Of a DNA stretch of 64,000 bases, positions 38,739 through 46,725 are shown one piece after another. A program made the translations under genes and the position numbers. Location of the stretch: the NCBI GenBank assembly GCA_963700895.1, contig CAVOZI010000006.1:1-64000 (forward strand), read 5' to 3'. Position 1 is the stretch's first letter; every line of letters starts with the position of its first letter. This DNA is from Anderseniella sp963700895 (GTDB lineage: Bacteria; Pseudomonadota; Alphaproteobacteria; Rhizobiales; Aestuariivirgaceae). The notes beneath the pieces are model-generated. The model was given only the letters and a program-made list of their open reading frames with translations, was not told the DNA's origin and ran no database searches.

Positions 38739-39724
38739 ACCGGTCCCTCCTCATCGGCGCACTGGCCGCACTGACGCTGACCCTCATGCTGGTATCCCTG
38801 CTCACCGGTCCGGCCAGCATGGGCCCGGCCGAAAGCATTCGCGCACTCGTCGCCGGCGGCGACGACGCCGCCATGCTGATCATGCGCGAGATCCGCCTGC
38901 CACGCGCCCTGCTCGCCGCACTCGTCGGCTTCAGCCTCGGCGTCTCCGGCGCAGCATTGCAGGGCTTTCTGCGCAATCCGCTGGCCGAACCCGGCATCAT
39001 TGGCGTGTCCGCGAGTGCTGCCCTTGGCGCGGTGCTGATGTTCTATAGCGGCGTCGTCGGCGCCTCGCTGCTGGTGTTACCCGCAGGCGCGCTGGCGGGG
39101 GCTGCAGTGTGCGTCTTCGCGCTCATCGCCATTGCCTCGGCGCGCGCCTCCACCATCACGCTGATCCTGTCCGGCGTGGCGTTGTCGAGCCTGGCTGCCG
39201 CGCTGACCTCGCTGGTGCTCAACCTGTCGCCCAATCCGTTCGCGGCCTACGAGATCATCTTCTGGCTGCTGGGCTCGCTCAAGGACCGCACCATGGACCA
39301 TGTCTGGCTGGCGCTGCCGCTGATGGCGCTGGGCTGGGCTGGGCTGTGGGCGTCGGCCCGCACCCTCGACGCCCTGTCGCTGGGCGAGGAGGGCGCCGCG
39401 GGCCTTGGCGTCAACCTTGCACGGGCGCGGCTGCTGATCATCGGCGGCGTTGCGCTCAGCGTCGGCGCGGCTACCGCAGTAACCGGCGCCATCGGCTTTA
39501 TCGGCCTTATCGTGCCGCACCTCATCCGCCCCCTCACCGACCGGTTGCCGGGCAACCTGCTGCTGCCGTCGGGCCTCGGTGGCGCCGCCCTGCTGATCGC
39601 AGCCGACATCGTTGCCCGCTCGGCCATCGTCGAGCGCGAGCTGAATGTCGGCGTGGTCACGGCGTTGATCGGCGCGCCGTTCTTCCTGTGGCTGGTGATG
39701 CGCTCGCGCCGGGAGGTGTTCTGA
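38735..39724 (+). CDS. btuC: Cobalamin ABC transporter permease
   Basis: 329-residue FecCD/BtuC-type permease with about ten membrane segments. Family motifs are IRLPRALLAALVGFSLGVSG near residue 60, LRNPLAEPGIIGVSASAALG near 90, and GAIGFIGLIVPHLIRPLTD near 250. It forms the B12 channel in the inner membrane as a homodimer. The start overlaps btuF by ATGA and the stop overlaps btuD. Confidence 0.93.
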   Translation: MNRSLLIGALAALTLTLMLVSLLTGPASMGPAESIRALVAGGDDAAMLIMREIRLPRALLAALVGFSLGVSGAALQGFLRNPLAEPGIIGVSASAALGAVLMFYSGVVGASLLVLPAGALAGAAVCVFALIAIASARASTITLILSGVALSSLAAALTSLVLNLSPNPFAAYEIIFWLLGSLKDRTMDHVWLALPLMALGWAGLWASARTLDALSLGEEGAAGLGVNLARARLLIIGGVALSVGAATAVTGAIGFIGLIVPHLIRPLTDRLPGNLLLPSGLGGAALLIAADIVARSAIVERELNVGVVTALIGAPFFLWLVMRSRREVF

Positions 39725-40509
39725 TGAGCCTCGTCGCGGAGAACGTTTCGGTAAGCCTTGGACGCACCCCGGTGGTGCGCGGCGTCTCGGTGAGCCTGCA
39801 GCCCGGCACCGTCACCGGACTGCTCGGCCCCAACGGTGCAGGCAAGTCCACCCTGATGCGCGCGATGGCCGGACAGCTGGTTCATTCAGGTGTCATCACG
39901 CTGGATGGCGCACCCGTCGCCGCCATGAGCGAAGCCGATCGGGCCCGCCACATCGCCTGGCTGCCGCAAGGCCGTGAGGTCAGCTGGCCGTTGAGCGTTG
40001 AGAACCTCGTTGCATTGGGGCGGCTTCCCTGGCACGGCTGGCGGCGCACCCGCTCCGCGGCCGACCGCGAGCTTTGCACGAAGGCCATGCAGCTGATGGA
40101 CGTATCCGGGCTGGCGGACCGGCCTGCCGACGAACTGTCCGGCGGCGAACTGGCGCGGGTGCTGCTGGCGCGTGCGGTGGCGCAGGACACGCCTGTACTG
40201 TTGGCGGATGAACCCGGCGCCGGTCTCGACCCGGCCCACCAGATTTCCATGATGGCCGCTCTTCGCCAGCTGGCTGGCAAGGGCCGCACAGTGCTCGTTT
40301 CGCTGCACGACCTGTCGCTGGCGGCGCGCTGGTGCGACCGGCTGGTGATCATGCGCGAAGGCCGCATTGCCGGAAGCGGCGAGCCCGCCAGCGTGATGAC
40401 GCAAGCCATGCTGCGCGAGGTCTATGGCATCAATGCCGAGATCGGCCGCGATGCGTGTGGCATGTGGCTGGCGCCGCTTGGACTGACTCAGGGAGACGAA
40501 ACGCGATGA
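39724..40509 (+). CDS. btuD: Cobalamin ABC transporter ATPase
   Basis: 261-residue ATPase that powers BtuC. Walker A is LLGPNGAGKST, signature LSGGELARVLLARA, Walker B VLLADEPGAGLDP, and the H-loop is VSLHDLSLA. The QGREVSWPLSVENLVALGR segment is a Q-loop typical of the BtuD/FecE class. A frame open far upstream through btuC was ignored because the ABC domain begins at MSLVAENVSVSLG. Overlaps at both ends tie it to btuC and exbB. Confidence 0.93.
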   Translation: MSLVAENVSVSLGRTPVVRGVSVSLQPGTVTGLLGPNGAGKSTLMRAMAGQLVHSGVITLDGAPVAAMSEADRARHIAWLPQGREVSWPLSVENLVALGRLPWHGWRRTRSAADRELCTKAMQLMDVSGLADRPADELSGGELARVLLARAVAQDTPVLLADEPGAGLDPAHQISMMAALRQLAGKGRTVLVSLHDLSLAARWCDRLVIMREGRIAGSGEPASVMTQAMLREVYGINAEIGRDACGMWLAPLGLTQGDETR

Positions 40510-41048
40510 CCGGCTTTCTCACCGACACCTCAGCCACCTTGCAGACGCTGATCGACAAGGGTGGCCCGACCATGATCGCGCTCGGCATCCTGTCCGTAGC
40601 AGTGGTGGCCGTGTTCATTGCCCGAGCGCTGGCGCTCGCCCTGTCCGGCGCGATGAGCCCCGCCCTTGCCACCGCCGCCCGCAACGCCGCCGGACAGCCG
40701 GACGGCCCGGCCCGTGCGTCGCTCGAAACCGCCGCCGCCGCCGAGGCATCGCGCCTGCGCGCCGGCTTCCGTTTCATGGACCTGGCAGTCACCGCCGCCC
40801 CGCTGCTCGGCCTGCTCGGCACGGTACTCGGCATGATCGAGGCCTTCCGCCAGCTCGAGGCCGCAGGCACGAAAGTAAACCCGTCGCTGCTGGCTGGCGG
40901 CATCTGGGAGGCGTTGTTGACCACCGCCGCCGGCATGGTCGTGGCGCTGGTGGCGCTGACCTGCCTGTCGATCCTGGAGAGCCTTGCCGAACGCGCCTCG
41001 GCACGCACCGAGCAGGCAGTCAACGCCATCCTTGCGGCAGGTGACTGA
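40506..41048 (+). CDS. exbB: ExbB-type proton channel subunit
   Basis: 180-residue MotA/TolQ/ExbB family protein that, with ExbD, couples the proton gradient to TonB. It has an N-terminal membrane span (MIALGILSVAVVAVFIARAL), the conserved FMDLAVTAAPLLGLLGTVLG segment and the GGIWEALLTTAAGMVVALVA segment lining the channel. It is shorter than enteric ExbB, as usual in dedicated operons. It sits between btuD and exbD, so it serves the B12 receptor specifically. Confidence 0.9.
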   Translation: MTGFLTDTSATLQTLIDKGGPTMIALGILSVAVVAVFIARALALALSGAMSPALATAARNAAGQPDGPARASLETAAAAEASRLRAGFRFMDLAVTAAPLLGLLGTVLGMIEAFRQLEAAGTKVNPSLLAGGIWEALLTTAAGMVVALVALTCLSILESLAERASARTEQAVNAILAAGD

Positions 41049-41049
41049 C

Positions 41050-41457
41050 ATGGCGCGCCTGCGGATGACAGCACCCGGACGCACCAGACGCGCACCAGAC
41101 CTGACGCCGGTCATGGACGTGGTTTTCATCCTCGTGGTGTTCTTCCTTGTGGTCTCGACCTTCTCGGAAACGCTGGTCAAGCCGATGCAGGTCACGCTGC
41201 CGGGCGCTGCTGCATCAACTGCAAACCCGGCCGATGCGGCAGAGCTGGAACTCACCGCACAGGGCATGCTTCTCGACCGCCAGCCGCTGGCGCCGGAAAG
41301 CATCGCAGCCAGCCTTGCTGCTCTCCAAAGCCGTCCGCTGGTCATCGTCGCCGGTGACGATGCGCCTTACCAGCTGCTGGTCGATGCGCTCGACGCCGCG
41401 CAAGCGGCAGGCCTGAGTGATGTGAAGGTGCAGACTAAACGGGAGGCGGGACAATGA
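41050..41457 (+). CDS. exbD: ExbD-type energy-transduction protein
   Basis: 135-residue protein with a short cytosolic basic N-terminus, one membrane span carrying the essential Asp (APDLTPVMDVVFILVVFFLV; the Asp after the VM is the proton carrier), and a periplasmic domain. It starts one base after the exbB stop and overlaps the second exbD-like gene. The ATG follows a GTGACTGAC leader without a strong ribosome-binding site, consistent with coupling. Confidence 0.88.
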   Translation: MARLRMTAPGRTRRAPDLTPVMDVVFILVVFFLVVSTFSETLVKPMQVTLPGAAASTANPADAAELELTAQGMLLDRQPLAPESIAASLAALQSRPLVIVAGDDAPYQLLVDALDAAQAAGLSDVKVQTKREAGQ

Positions 41458-41870
41458 GCGCACAATTCGCCCTGCCCCGGCCTGAACGGCGCGCCCGCGG
41501 CGCCGCAATCCTGCCGCTGATCAACGTGGTGTTCCTGCTGCTGATGTTCATCGTGCTCGCCGGGGTGATCCGCTCGCCCGACCCGTTCACCCTCACCCCG
41601 CCGCAAGCTGCGGAAGGCCAGCAGTCGGACGCCGCCGATCCGGACGCAACGCTCTATGTGTCCCAGTCCGGCGAAATCCGCTTTCGCGATGCAGCCAGTG
41701 AGGCAGACGCCCTGGTCGAGATTGCCCGGCTGTCAGCGGCAGGCGAGCTTGCAGACCTCACCTTGCGTGCTGATGCCGCTGTTCCTGCCCCGCGCATCGT
41801 CAAGCTGGTGGAGGCGCTTCGGCTGACCGGCATCACGCAGGTACAGTTGCAGGCGGAGCGCAAGCCATGA
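41454..41870 (+). CDS. exbD: Second ExbD-like protein
   Basis: 138 residues with the same plan as the preceding gene: basic N-terminus, one span (AAILPLINVVFLLLMFIVLA) and a periplasmic domain. The position of the proton-carrying Asp is Asn here (PLINVVFLLLMF instead of PVMDVVFILVVF), so it probably cannot carry protons and may form a mixed ExbD dimer with its neighbour. It overlaps exbD upstream and tonB downstream by four bases each. Confidence 0.82.
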   Translation: MSAQFALPRPERRARGAAILPLINVVFLLLMFIVLAGVIRSPDPFTLTPPQAAEGQQSDAADPDATLYVSQSGEIRFRDAASEADALVEIARLSAAGELADLTLRADAAVPAPRIVKLVEALRLTGITQVQLQAERKP

Positions 41871-42805
41871 TCCGCTGGCTCATACCTTCAGTCCTGGTGT
41901 CACTGGCCGTGCACGCGGCGGTGCTTGGCGTGGTGCGGCCCGGCGACGGCGACCAGCCCGGCAGCCAAGCCCCGCTCACCAGCACGGTCATCGTGTTCGA
42001 CACCCCGCCGGCCCATGCAGTGAGCGCAGCTGACGGCGCTGACAACAATGCTACGCCCGCCAATGGCGCGGCCATGCCCGCGCCCGCCCATGAGGATTCG
42101 CCTGCCCCGCCGCCGGAACAGTTAGCCCAGGCCGAACCCGAACCGGTGACAGAGCTTGAGCCGCAAACTGCGGTCAGCGCGTTACCGGTCGAAGAGCCTG
42201 CTCCCGCACCCGCAGCAGACCCGATTGAAACGGCAACTGTGCCGGATGCGGTGCCGGTGCCGGTGCCGCGCGCCAAGCCACCCCTGCCCGATCATGTGAC
42301 CGAACGCATTGAACAAGAGAAGGCGGAAGCTGCCCGCAATGCTGAAGCTGCACGCAAGGCCGAAGCTGCACGCAAGGCGAAGGAACGCGAGGCAAGGGCA
42401 GTAGAACGGCGCAAGCAGCAGGCAGACAAGGCCGCTGCGAGGGCAGCTGCGCGCAAGGCCGCCAAAACCTCGAAACAGGCCGCCAGCAGCGCCAGCCGGC
42501 AGGGCAGCGCCGGGCGCCAGGGTGGCGCCTCGGCTGGAGACAAGCGCGCCTATGCCCGCAGCGTGCTGTCCCACATCCAGCGCTTCAAGCGCTATCCGTC
42601 AGGCACGTCTGCCAGCGGCGTGGTGCGCCTCGCCGTCAGCATCTCGGCCTCCGGCGCCATCCGATCGGCAAGCGTTCGCGGCAGTTCCGGCCATTCGGCG
42701 CTGGACCGGGCCGCTGTCGCCACCGCCCGCGCCGCCTCTCCCTACCCGGCCCCACCCGGCGGTGACGGTTTCTCGTTCACCGTCTCCTTGCGCTACAAGA
42801 GATAA
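41867..42805 (+). CDS. tonB: TonB energy-transducing protein
   Basis: 312-residue protein: an N-terminal span (MIRWLIPSVLVSLAVHAAVL) with the conserved His for ExbB/D coupling, a long periplasmic linker rich in Pro, Ala and Glu (about residues 40-145), then an Ala/Lys/Arg helical part built from tandem AEAARK units (42325-42380), and a C-terminal domain with KRYPSGTSASGVVRLAVSIS and DGFSFTVSLRYKR. It closes the eight-gene B12 operon. The short Ala-Lys repeats make it longer than enteric TonB. Confidence 0.9.
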   Translation: MIRWLIPSVLVSLAVHAAVLGVVRPGDGDQPGSQAPLTSTVIVFDTPPAHAVSAADGADNNATPANGAAMPAPAHEDSPAPPPEQLAQAEPEPVTELEPQTAVSALPVEEPAPAPAADPIETATVPDAVPVPVPRAKPPLPDHVTERIEQEKAEAARNAEAARKAEAARKAKEREARAVERRKQQADKAAARAAARKAAKTSKQAASSASRQGSAGRQGGASAGDKRAYARSVLSHIQRFKRYPSGTSASGVVRLAVSISASGAIRSASVRGSSGHSALDRAAVATARAASPYPAPPGGDGFSFTVSLRYKR

Positions 42806-42847
42806 CCGGACGCGGCCCGCTCTGCCGGGTGGCGCTCCAAACCGGCT

Positions 42848-43456
42848 TTACAGCAGGATGTCGACGGTCGCCTCCGGCCCGTCCGGCCCATCTGCAAAAG
42901 TCATGGCCACCACCTCCCGTTCGGCGGCACTGAGACGGCGATAGAGACCGTCGCTGTCGTTCAACGGATGATCTGCCAGATAGAACTGGGTCGTCAGTTC
43001 ACGCCCTCCGGCAAACGCCTTGACGTGAATGTGCGGCGTGCGGCCGGGATAGACGGTGGGCTTGATGGTGCGGAAGGCATAGGCCCCGTCGGCCCCGGTC
43101 ACCACATGGCCGAAACCCTGAAATGCCTCGTCATAGCCACCGCGGCTGCGGTCGCGCGTGTGCAGGTAGATGCCATGCATGTCGCATTGCCATATTTCCA
43201 CCCGAGCCCCATCAACAGGAGCCCCGGCGCTGTCGAGAACGCGTCCCTTCAGGATCATCACCTCGCCGCCCGCCTCGCGAACCATGCCCGTGATCCGCAC
43301 GAGGTTGTTGTCGGCGTCGGCAAAGCGCATTGCGCCGGTTGGATAGAACGGGCCTTCGGCCGCAGACGGTGTCCTTTGGGCGAAAGCGGAAGTTGCCGTC
43401 CCCACAAGTGGCAGGGCGGCGATGAAATTGAACAGCCGACGGCGATGGAGGGTCAT
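42848..43456 (-). CDS. Exported intradiol ring-cleavage dioxygenase-like protein
   Basis: 202-residue protein with a twin-arginine signal (LHRRRLFNFIAALPLVG, cleavage near SAFAQ) and the intradiol dioxygenase fold. Iron ligands are suggested by Tyr in DMHGIYLHT and GGYDEAF, and His in TPHIHVKAFAG. It is smaller than cytosolic catechol or protocatechuate dioxygenases and is exported, like the secreted family of protocatechuate-dioxygenase-like proteins of Proteobacteria. ATG 43456 is chosen because it starts the Tat signal. The gene is leftward, convergent with tonB. The substrate is unknown. Confidence 0.83.
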   Translation of the reverse strand: MTLHRRRLFNFIAALPLVGTATSAFAQRTPSAAEGPFYPTGAMRFADADNNLVRITGMVREAGGEVMILKGRVLDSAGAPVDGARVEIWQCDMHGIYLHTRDRSRGGYDEAFQGFGHVVTGADGAYAFRTIKPTVYPGRTPHIHVKAFAGGRELTTQFYLADHPLNDSDGLYRRLSAAEREVVAMTFADGPDGPEATVDILL

Positions 43457-43578
43457 CCGGGATCCTTTGCTGGAATGATTGACACATGGACAAGCCGTAC
43501 GCCCACAATGTCGGCTGCACACCTGTGGCTATCAATGGGGCCGGGCGCTCCGAAGCGGTCACACTTGCGTGAGCGGCA

Positions 43579-44400
43579 TCACACGAACTGGTTCACCTCG
43601 ATCATGTTCGCGGCCGGGTCCAGCACGTAGATCTGATGCATCCCGTACATGGCATAGTTGCCGGCGTCCGACACTAGGATGCCATCAGCCTCCAGCCGCG
43701 ACTTTACCGCCAGAACATCGGACACGTGGAAAGCCGGGTGCCCGCCAATGGACGGGTTGTGGGCAAAGCCGTTGCGTATCGCAAAGCCCGCATCTGCGCG
43801 AATGAGATGCAGGCCGCGGTTGAAATCATCGAGCGCGATGACTGCAAGTGCAGACGGGTCGATGCTGAAGTCTCCTCGCGCCGCCGATGCCTTCCATGAC
43901 CCCTCACGCATGCCTGCAATCTCCACGTAGAAGGCGACGGCCTCGCGCACGTTTCCTGCCGGAAGGTTGACATGGTGCAGGCCCCAGCCCCACGCCCCTT
44001 CCCATGGCTGCACGCCGGCGGCTTCGCTGCAGCCGGACTGGACAAAGGCAACCAGGTTGAGAGTCGGATCGAGCGTGTACAGGGCGTCAGCGTCGAAATC
44101 TCCGGGCGCGGCCTCGACCACCGGCAGCGATGCCTTGAACAGCCGCCCCGCCACGGCCTCCAGGTCATCCACTTCGATGGCGGCATGGCGTGCGCCAGCG
44201 CCGGCCATCAGCCTGCCTGACGCGCGCGACAGCACCGCGTCCGGCTTGTGGATTAGCAAACCCCGGCTGCCCTCACCAAAGCAGATCATTCGTTCATCGA
44301 TCCGCTTCGCCTGCCCCAAGCCGAGATGAACCCCGAAGAAGCGCCCGGCTGCCGCGATGTCGTGTGTTGCCAGGCCAACCCGGTGAAGACCCTGCGCCAT
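43579..44400 (-). CDS. VOC-family (glyoxalase/dioxygenase fold) protein
   Basis: 273-residue two-module vicinal-oxygen-chelate protein. Module one starts GLHRVGLATHDIAAAGRFFG with a later AGARHAAIEVDDLEAVAGRL. Module two begins WGWGLHHVNLPAGNVREAVAF and ends QIYVLDPAANMIEVN, with metal-ligand positions His (LHHVN), His (GGHPAFHVSD) and Glu (MIEVN). The fold covers extradiol dioxygenases, glyoxalases and hydroxyphenylpyruvate-like enzymes; the metal site looks intact. It is leftward, next to the intradiol gene. A role in aromatic breakdown is plausible but unproven. Confidence 0.75.
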   Translation of the reverse strand: MAQGLHRVGLATHDIAAAGRFFGVHLGLGQAKRIDERMICFGEGSRGLLIHKPDAVLSRASGRLMAGAGARHAAIEVDDLEAVAGRLFKASLPVVEAAPGDFDADALYTLDPTLNLVAFVQSGCSEAAGVQPWEGAWGWGLHHVNLPAGNVREAVAFYVEIAGMREGSWKASAARGDFSIDPSALAVIALDDFNRGLHLIRADAGFAIRNGFAHNPSIGGHPAFHVSDVLAVKSRLEADGILVSDAGNYAMYGMHQIYVLDPAANMIEVNQFV

Positions 44401-44470
44401 GCCCCTGCTTCTTCCTGCTGCTCGCCCGGCCTGTTTGATGCCAGCGCCATTGTTCTATATGAGAGGGGTC

Positions 44471-45487
44471 ATGAGCAAGACCGCCACAGCAGACTTGAGC
44501 CGCCGGTTTTCAGTCGCACCCATGATGGACTGGACCGACCGCCACTGCCGGATGTTTCACCGGCAGCTGACGGCGCGCACCTTGCTCTATACTGAAATGC
44601 TTACCACCGGCGCCGTCATCCACGGTGACCGGGTACACCTGATGGGCTTCAGCGACGCCGAGCATCCCGTCGCCTTGCAGCTTGGCGGCTCGGAGCCGGC
44701 GGAACTGGCCGAGGCCGCCCGCATCGGCGAGGATTTCGGCTATGACGAGATCAACCTCAATTGCGGCTGCCCGTCCGACCGGGTTCAGTCGGGCCGCTTC
44801 GGCGCTTGCCTGATGGCCGAGCCGGACACGGTGGCCCGTGGCGTCGAGGCCATGCGCAAGGCGGTGCAGGTTCCGGTCACCGTGAAGTGCCGCATCGGCA
44901 TCGACGACCAGGATGCCGAGGAAGACTTCAACCGGTTCATCACCACCGTGGCGGATGCCGGTTGCGAGACCTTTGTCGTGCACGCCCGCAAGGCCTGGCT
45001 GCAGGGCCTGTCGCCGAAAGAGAACCGGGACATCCCGCCGCTCGATTATGACCGGGTGTACCGGCTCAAGCAGGCGCGGCCAGACCTCACCATCATCATC
45101 AATGGCGGCATCGAGGACCTTGACCAGAGCGACCACCACCTGCAGCACGTTGACGGCGTCATGCTGGGCCGCGCCGCCTACCAGCGGCCATGGCTGCTGG
45201 CGGACGTCGACCGGCGTATCTTCGGCTCAACTGTCAACCCCGTCACGACGCGAGAGGAAGCCGTCGAGGCGCTGCTGCCCTACATCGAACAGCGGCTGGC
45301 GCAGGGCGATTACCTGACCCGCATCACCCGCCACATGCTGGGGCTCTATCACGGCTGCCACGGCGGCCGGCACTGGCGGCGGATGCTGTCCGAAGACGCC
45401 CGCCAGGAAGGCTCTGGCGCCGCGCTCGTGCGCCAGGCGATGGCCTTGATCTGCGATGCGCAGGCCAGCCGCGCCGCCGCGCAATAG
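44471..45487 (+). CDS. dusA: tRNA-dihydrouridine synthase A
   Basis: FMN enzyme that reduces U20/U20a in tRNA to dihydrouridine. The 338 residues show SVAPMMDWTDRHCRMFHRQL at the FMN site, the catalytic Cys in FGACLMAEP (after NLNCGCPSDRVQSG), VKCRIGID, NGGIEDL and LLYTEMLTTGAVIHGD characteristic of DusA. ATG 44471 is after GAGAGGGG; the frame extends upstream without similarity. It is divergent from the VOC gene and upstream of ctaA. Confidence 0.94.
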   Translation: MSKTATADLSRRFSVAPMMDWTDRHCRMFHRQLTARTLLYTEMLTTGAVIHGDRVHLMGFSDAEHPVALQLGGSEPAELAEAARIGEDFGYDEINLNCGCPSDRVQSGRFGACLMAEPDTVARGVEAMRKAVQVPVTVKCRIGIDDQDAEEDFNRFITTVADAGCETFVVHARKAWLQGLSPKENRDIPPLDYDRVYRLKQARPDLTIIINGGIEDLDQSDHHLQHVDGVMLGRAAYQRPWLLADVDRRIFGSTVNPVTTREEAVEALLPYIEQRLAQGDYLTRITRHMLGLYHGCHGGRHWRRMLSEDARQEGSGAALVRQAMALICDAQASRAAAQ

Positions 45488-45544
45488 GGCTTCAGGGTGC
45501 GGCGCTGTAACGCCTTCAAACCGGAGCCATGTGGCCATAGTTGA

Positions 45545-46636
45545 ATGGTCATGAAAAGCGCAGCCGGTGCCTCAGAAAAGCAGCTCGCCGCCATTCCCGC
45601 CGTACGGGGCTGGCTGGCCTTCATGGCGTTCATGGTGTTCTGCATGGTCATCGTGGGCGGGGCGACCCGGCTGACCGATTCCGGCCTGTCGATCACCGAG
45701 TGGCAGCCGCTGCTTGGCGCCATTCCGCCGCTGAACGAGGCCGACTGGCTCGAGGCGCTGGAGAAGTACCGGCAGATCCCGGAATACCAGCTGATCAACA
45801 AGGGCATGAGCCTTGAGGACTTCAAGTACATCTACTGGTGGGAGTGGGGACACCGCTTTCTCGGCCGCGCCATAGGTTTGGCGTTTTTCGTGCCGTTCAT
45901 GTTCTTCTGGCTCACCAGCCGGCTTCAGCGCACGCAAATCCCCCGGCTGGCTGGCCTGTTCGTCCTCGGCGGCCTGCAGGGCGCGCTGGGCTGGTACATG
46001 GTCAAGTCAGGCCTTGTCGACCGCACCGATGTGAGCCAGTACAGGCTGTCCGCCCACCTGACCCTCGCCACAATCATCTTCGCCGCGCTGGTGTGGACCG
46101 CCTTCGGGTATGGCAACGCCCGCCGGCCTGCTGCCTGGAGCGTGCCGCTCGGCGCCGGCGCCTTTGCCTTGATCGGCCTCATCCTGCTGCAGACCGCCCT
46201 TGGCGGCTTCGTGGCAGGTCTCGATGCCGGCATGGCCTACAACACCTGGCCGCTGATGGACGGCAGCCTCGTTCCCTCCGGCCTGCTGGTCATGGACCCG
46301 GCCTGGCGTAATTTCTTCGAGAACGCCCTGACGGTGCAGTTCCAGCACCGCATCATGGCCTATGTGATTGCTGGCTTCGCGCTGTGGCATGGCCTGCGGG
46401 CCATGTCCGAGACCAGCACACCGGCTGTCCGCATGAGCGGGCTCGCCATCATCGCAGCGACCGCCGGGCAAGTGGTGCTCGGCATCTGGACGCTGCTGGC
46501 GCAGGTGCCGATCTCGCTCGGTCTCATGCACCAGGGTGGCGCGCTTGTCCTGCTCGGCGTCTGCATCTGGCACCTGCACCTGCTCAGCACTGCCCGCCAT
46601 GCCCTCCCCGCACATGCAGCCCCTGCCCGCGCTTGA
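45545..46636 (+). CDS. ctaA: Heme A synthase (CtaA/COX15 type)
   Basis: 363-residue inner-membrane enzyme that oxidises the C8 methyl of heme O to give heme A for aa3 oxidases. It has about eight membrane segments, with heme ligand histidines in WWEWGHRFLGRAIG, YRLSAHLTLATII, QFQHRIMAYVIAG and GLMHQGGALVLLG, and the GGATRLTDSGLSITEWQP entry motif. ATG 45545 or 45551 are both possible. Its stop lies inside the FNR box of the following hemN gene. Confidence 0.94.
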   Translation: MVMKSAAGASEKQLAAIPAVRGWLAFMAFMVFCMVIVGGATRLTDSGLSITEWQPLLGAIPPLNEADWLEALEKYRQIPEYQLINKGMSLEDFKYIYWWEWGHRFLGRAIGLAFFVPFMFFWLTSRLQRTQIPRLAGLFVLGGLQGALGWYMVKSGLVDRTDVSQYRLSAHLTLATIIFAALVWTAFGYGNARRPAAWSVPLGAGAFALIGLILLQTALGGFVAGLDAGMAYNTWPLMDGSLVPSGLLVMDPAWRNFFENALTVQFQHRIMAYVIAGFALWHGLRAMSETSTPAVRMSGLAIIAATAGQVVLGIWTLLAQVPISLGLMHQGGALVLLGVCIWHLHLLSTARHALPAHAAPARA

Positions 46637-46646
46637 TCTGTATCAA
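46633..46646 (+). promoter_or_regulatory. FNR/FixK box upstream of hemN
   Basis: TTGAT-CTGT-ATCAA at 46633-46646 is a perfect FNR-type consensus, overlapping the last codons of ctaA. Its centre is 86 bases before the hemN start codon. A TAACGT at 46668-46673 would serve as the -10 of a promoter with the box near -41, the activating position. Low-oxygen induction by an Fnr/FixK protein encoded elsewhere is inferred. Confidence 0.78.
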
Positions 46647-46725
46647 GGCCCCCCTTCGGCAATCCACTAACGTCACGCAAAGTTGACACATGTGGTGTCA
46701 GCCTCGTGACGGGGGACTTTGCCTC

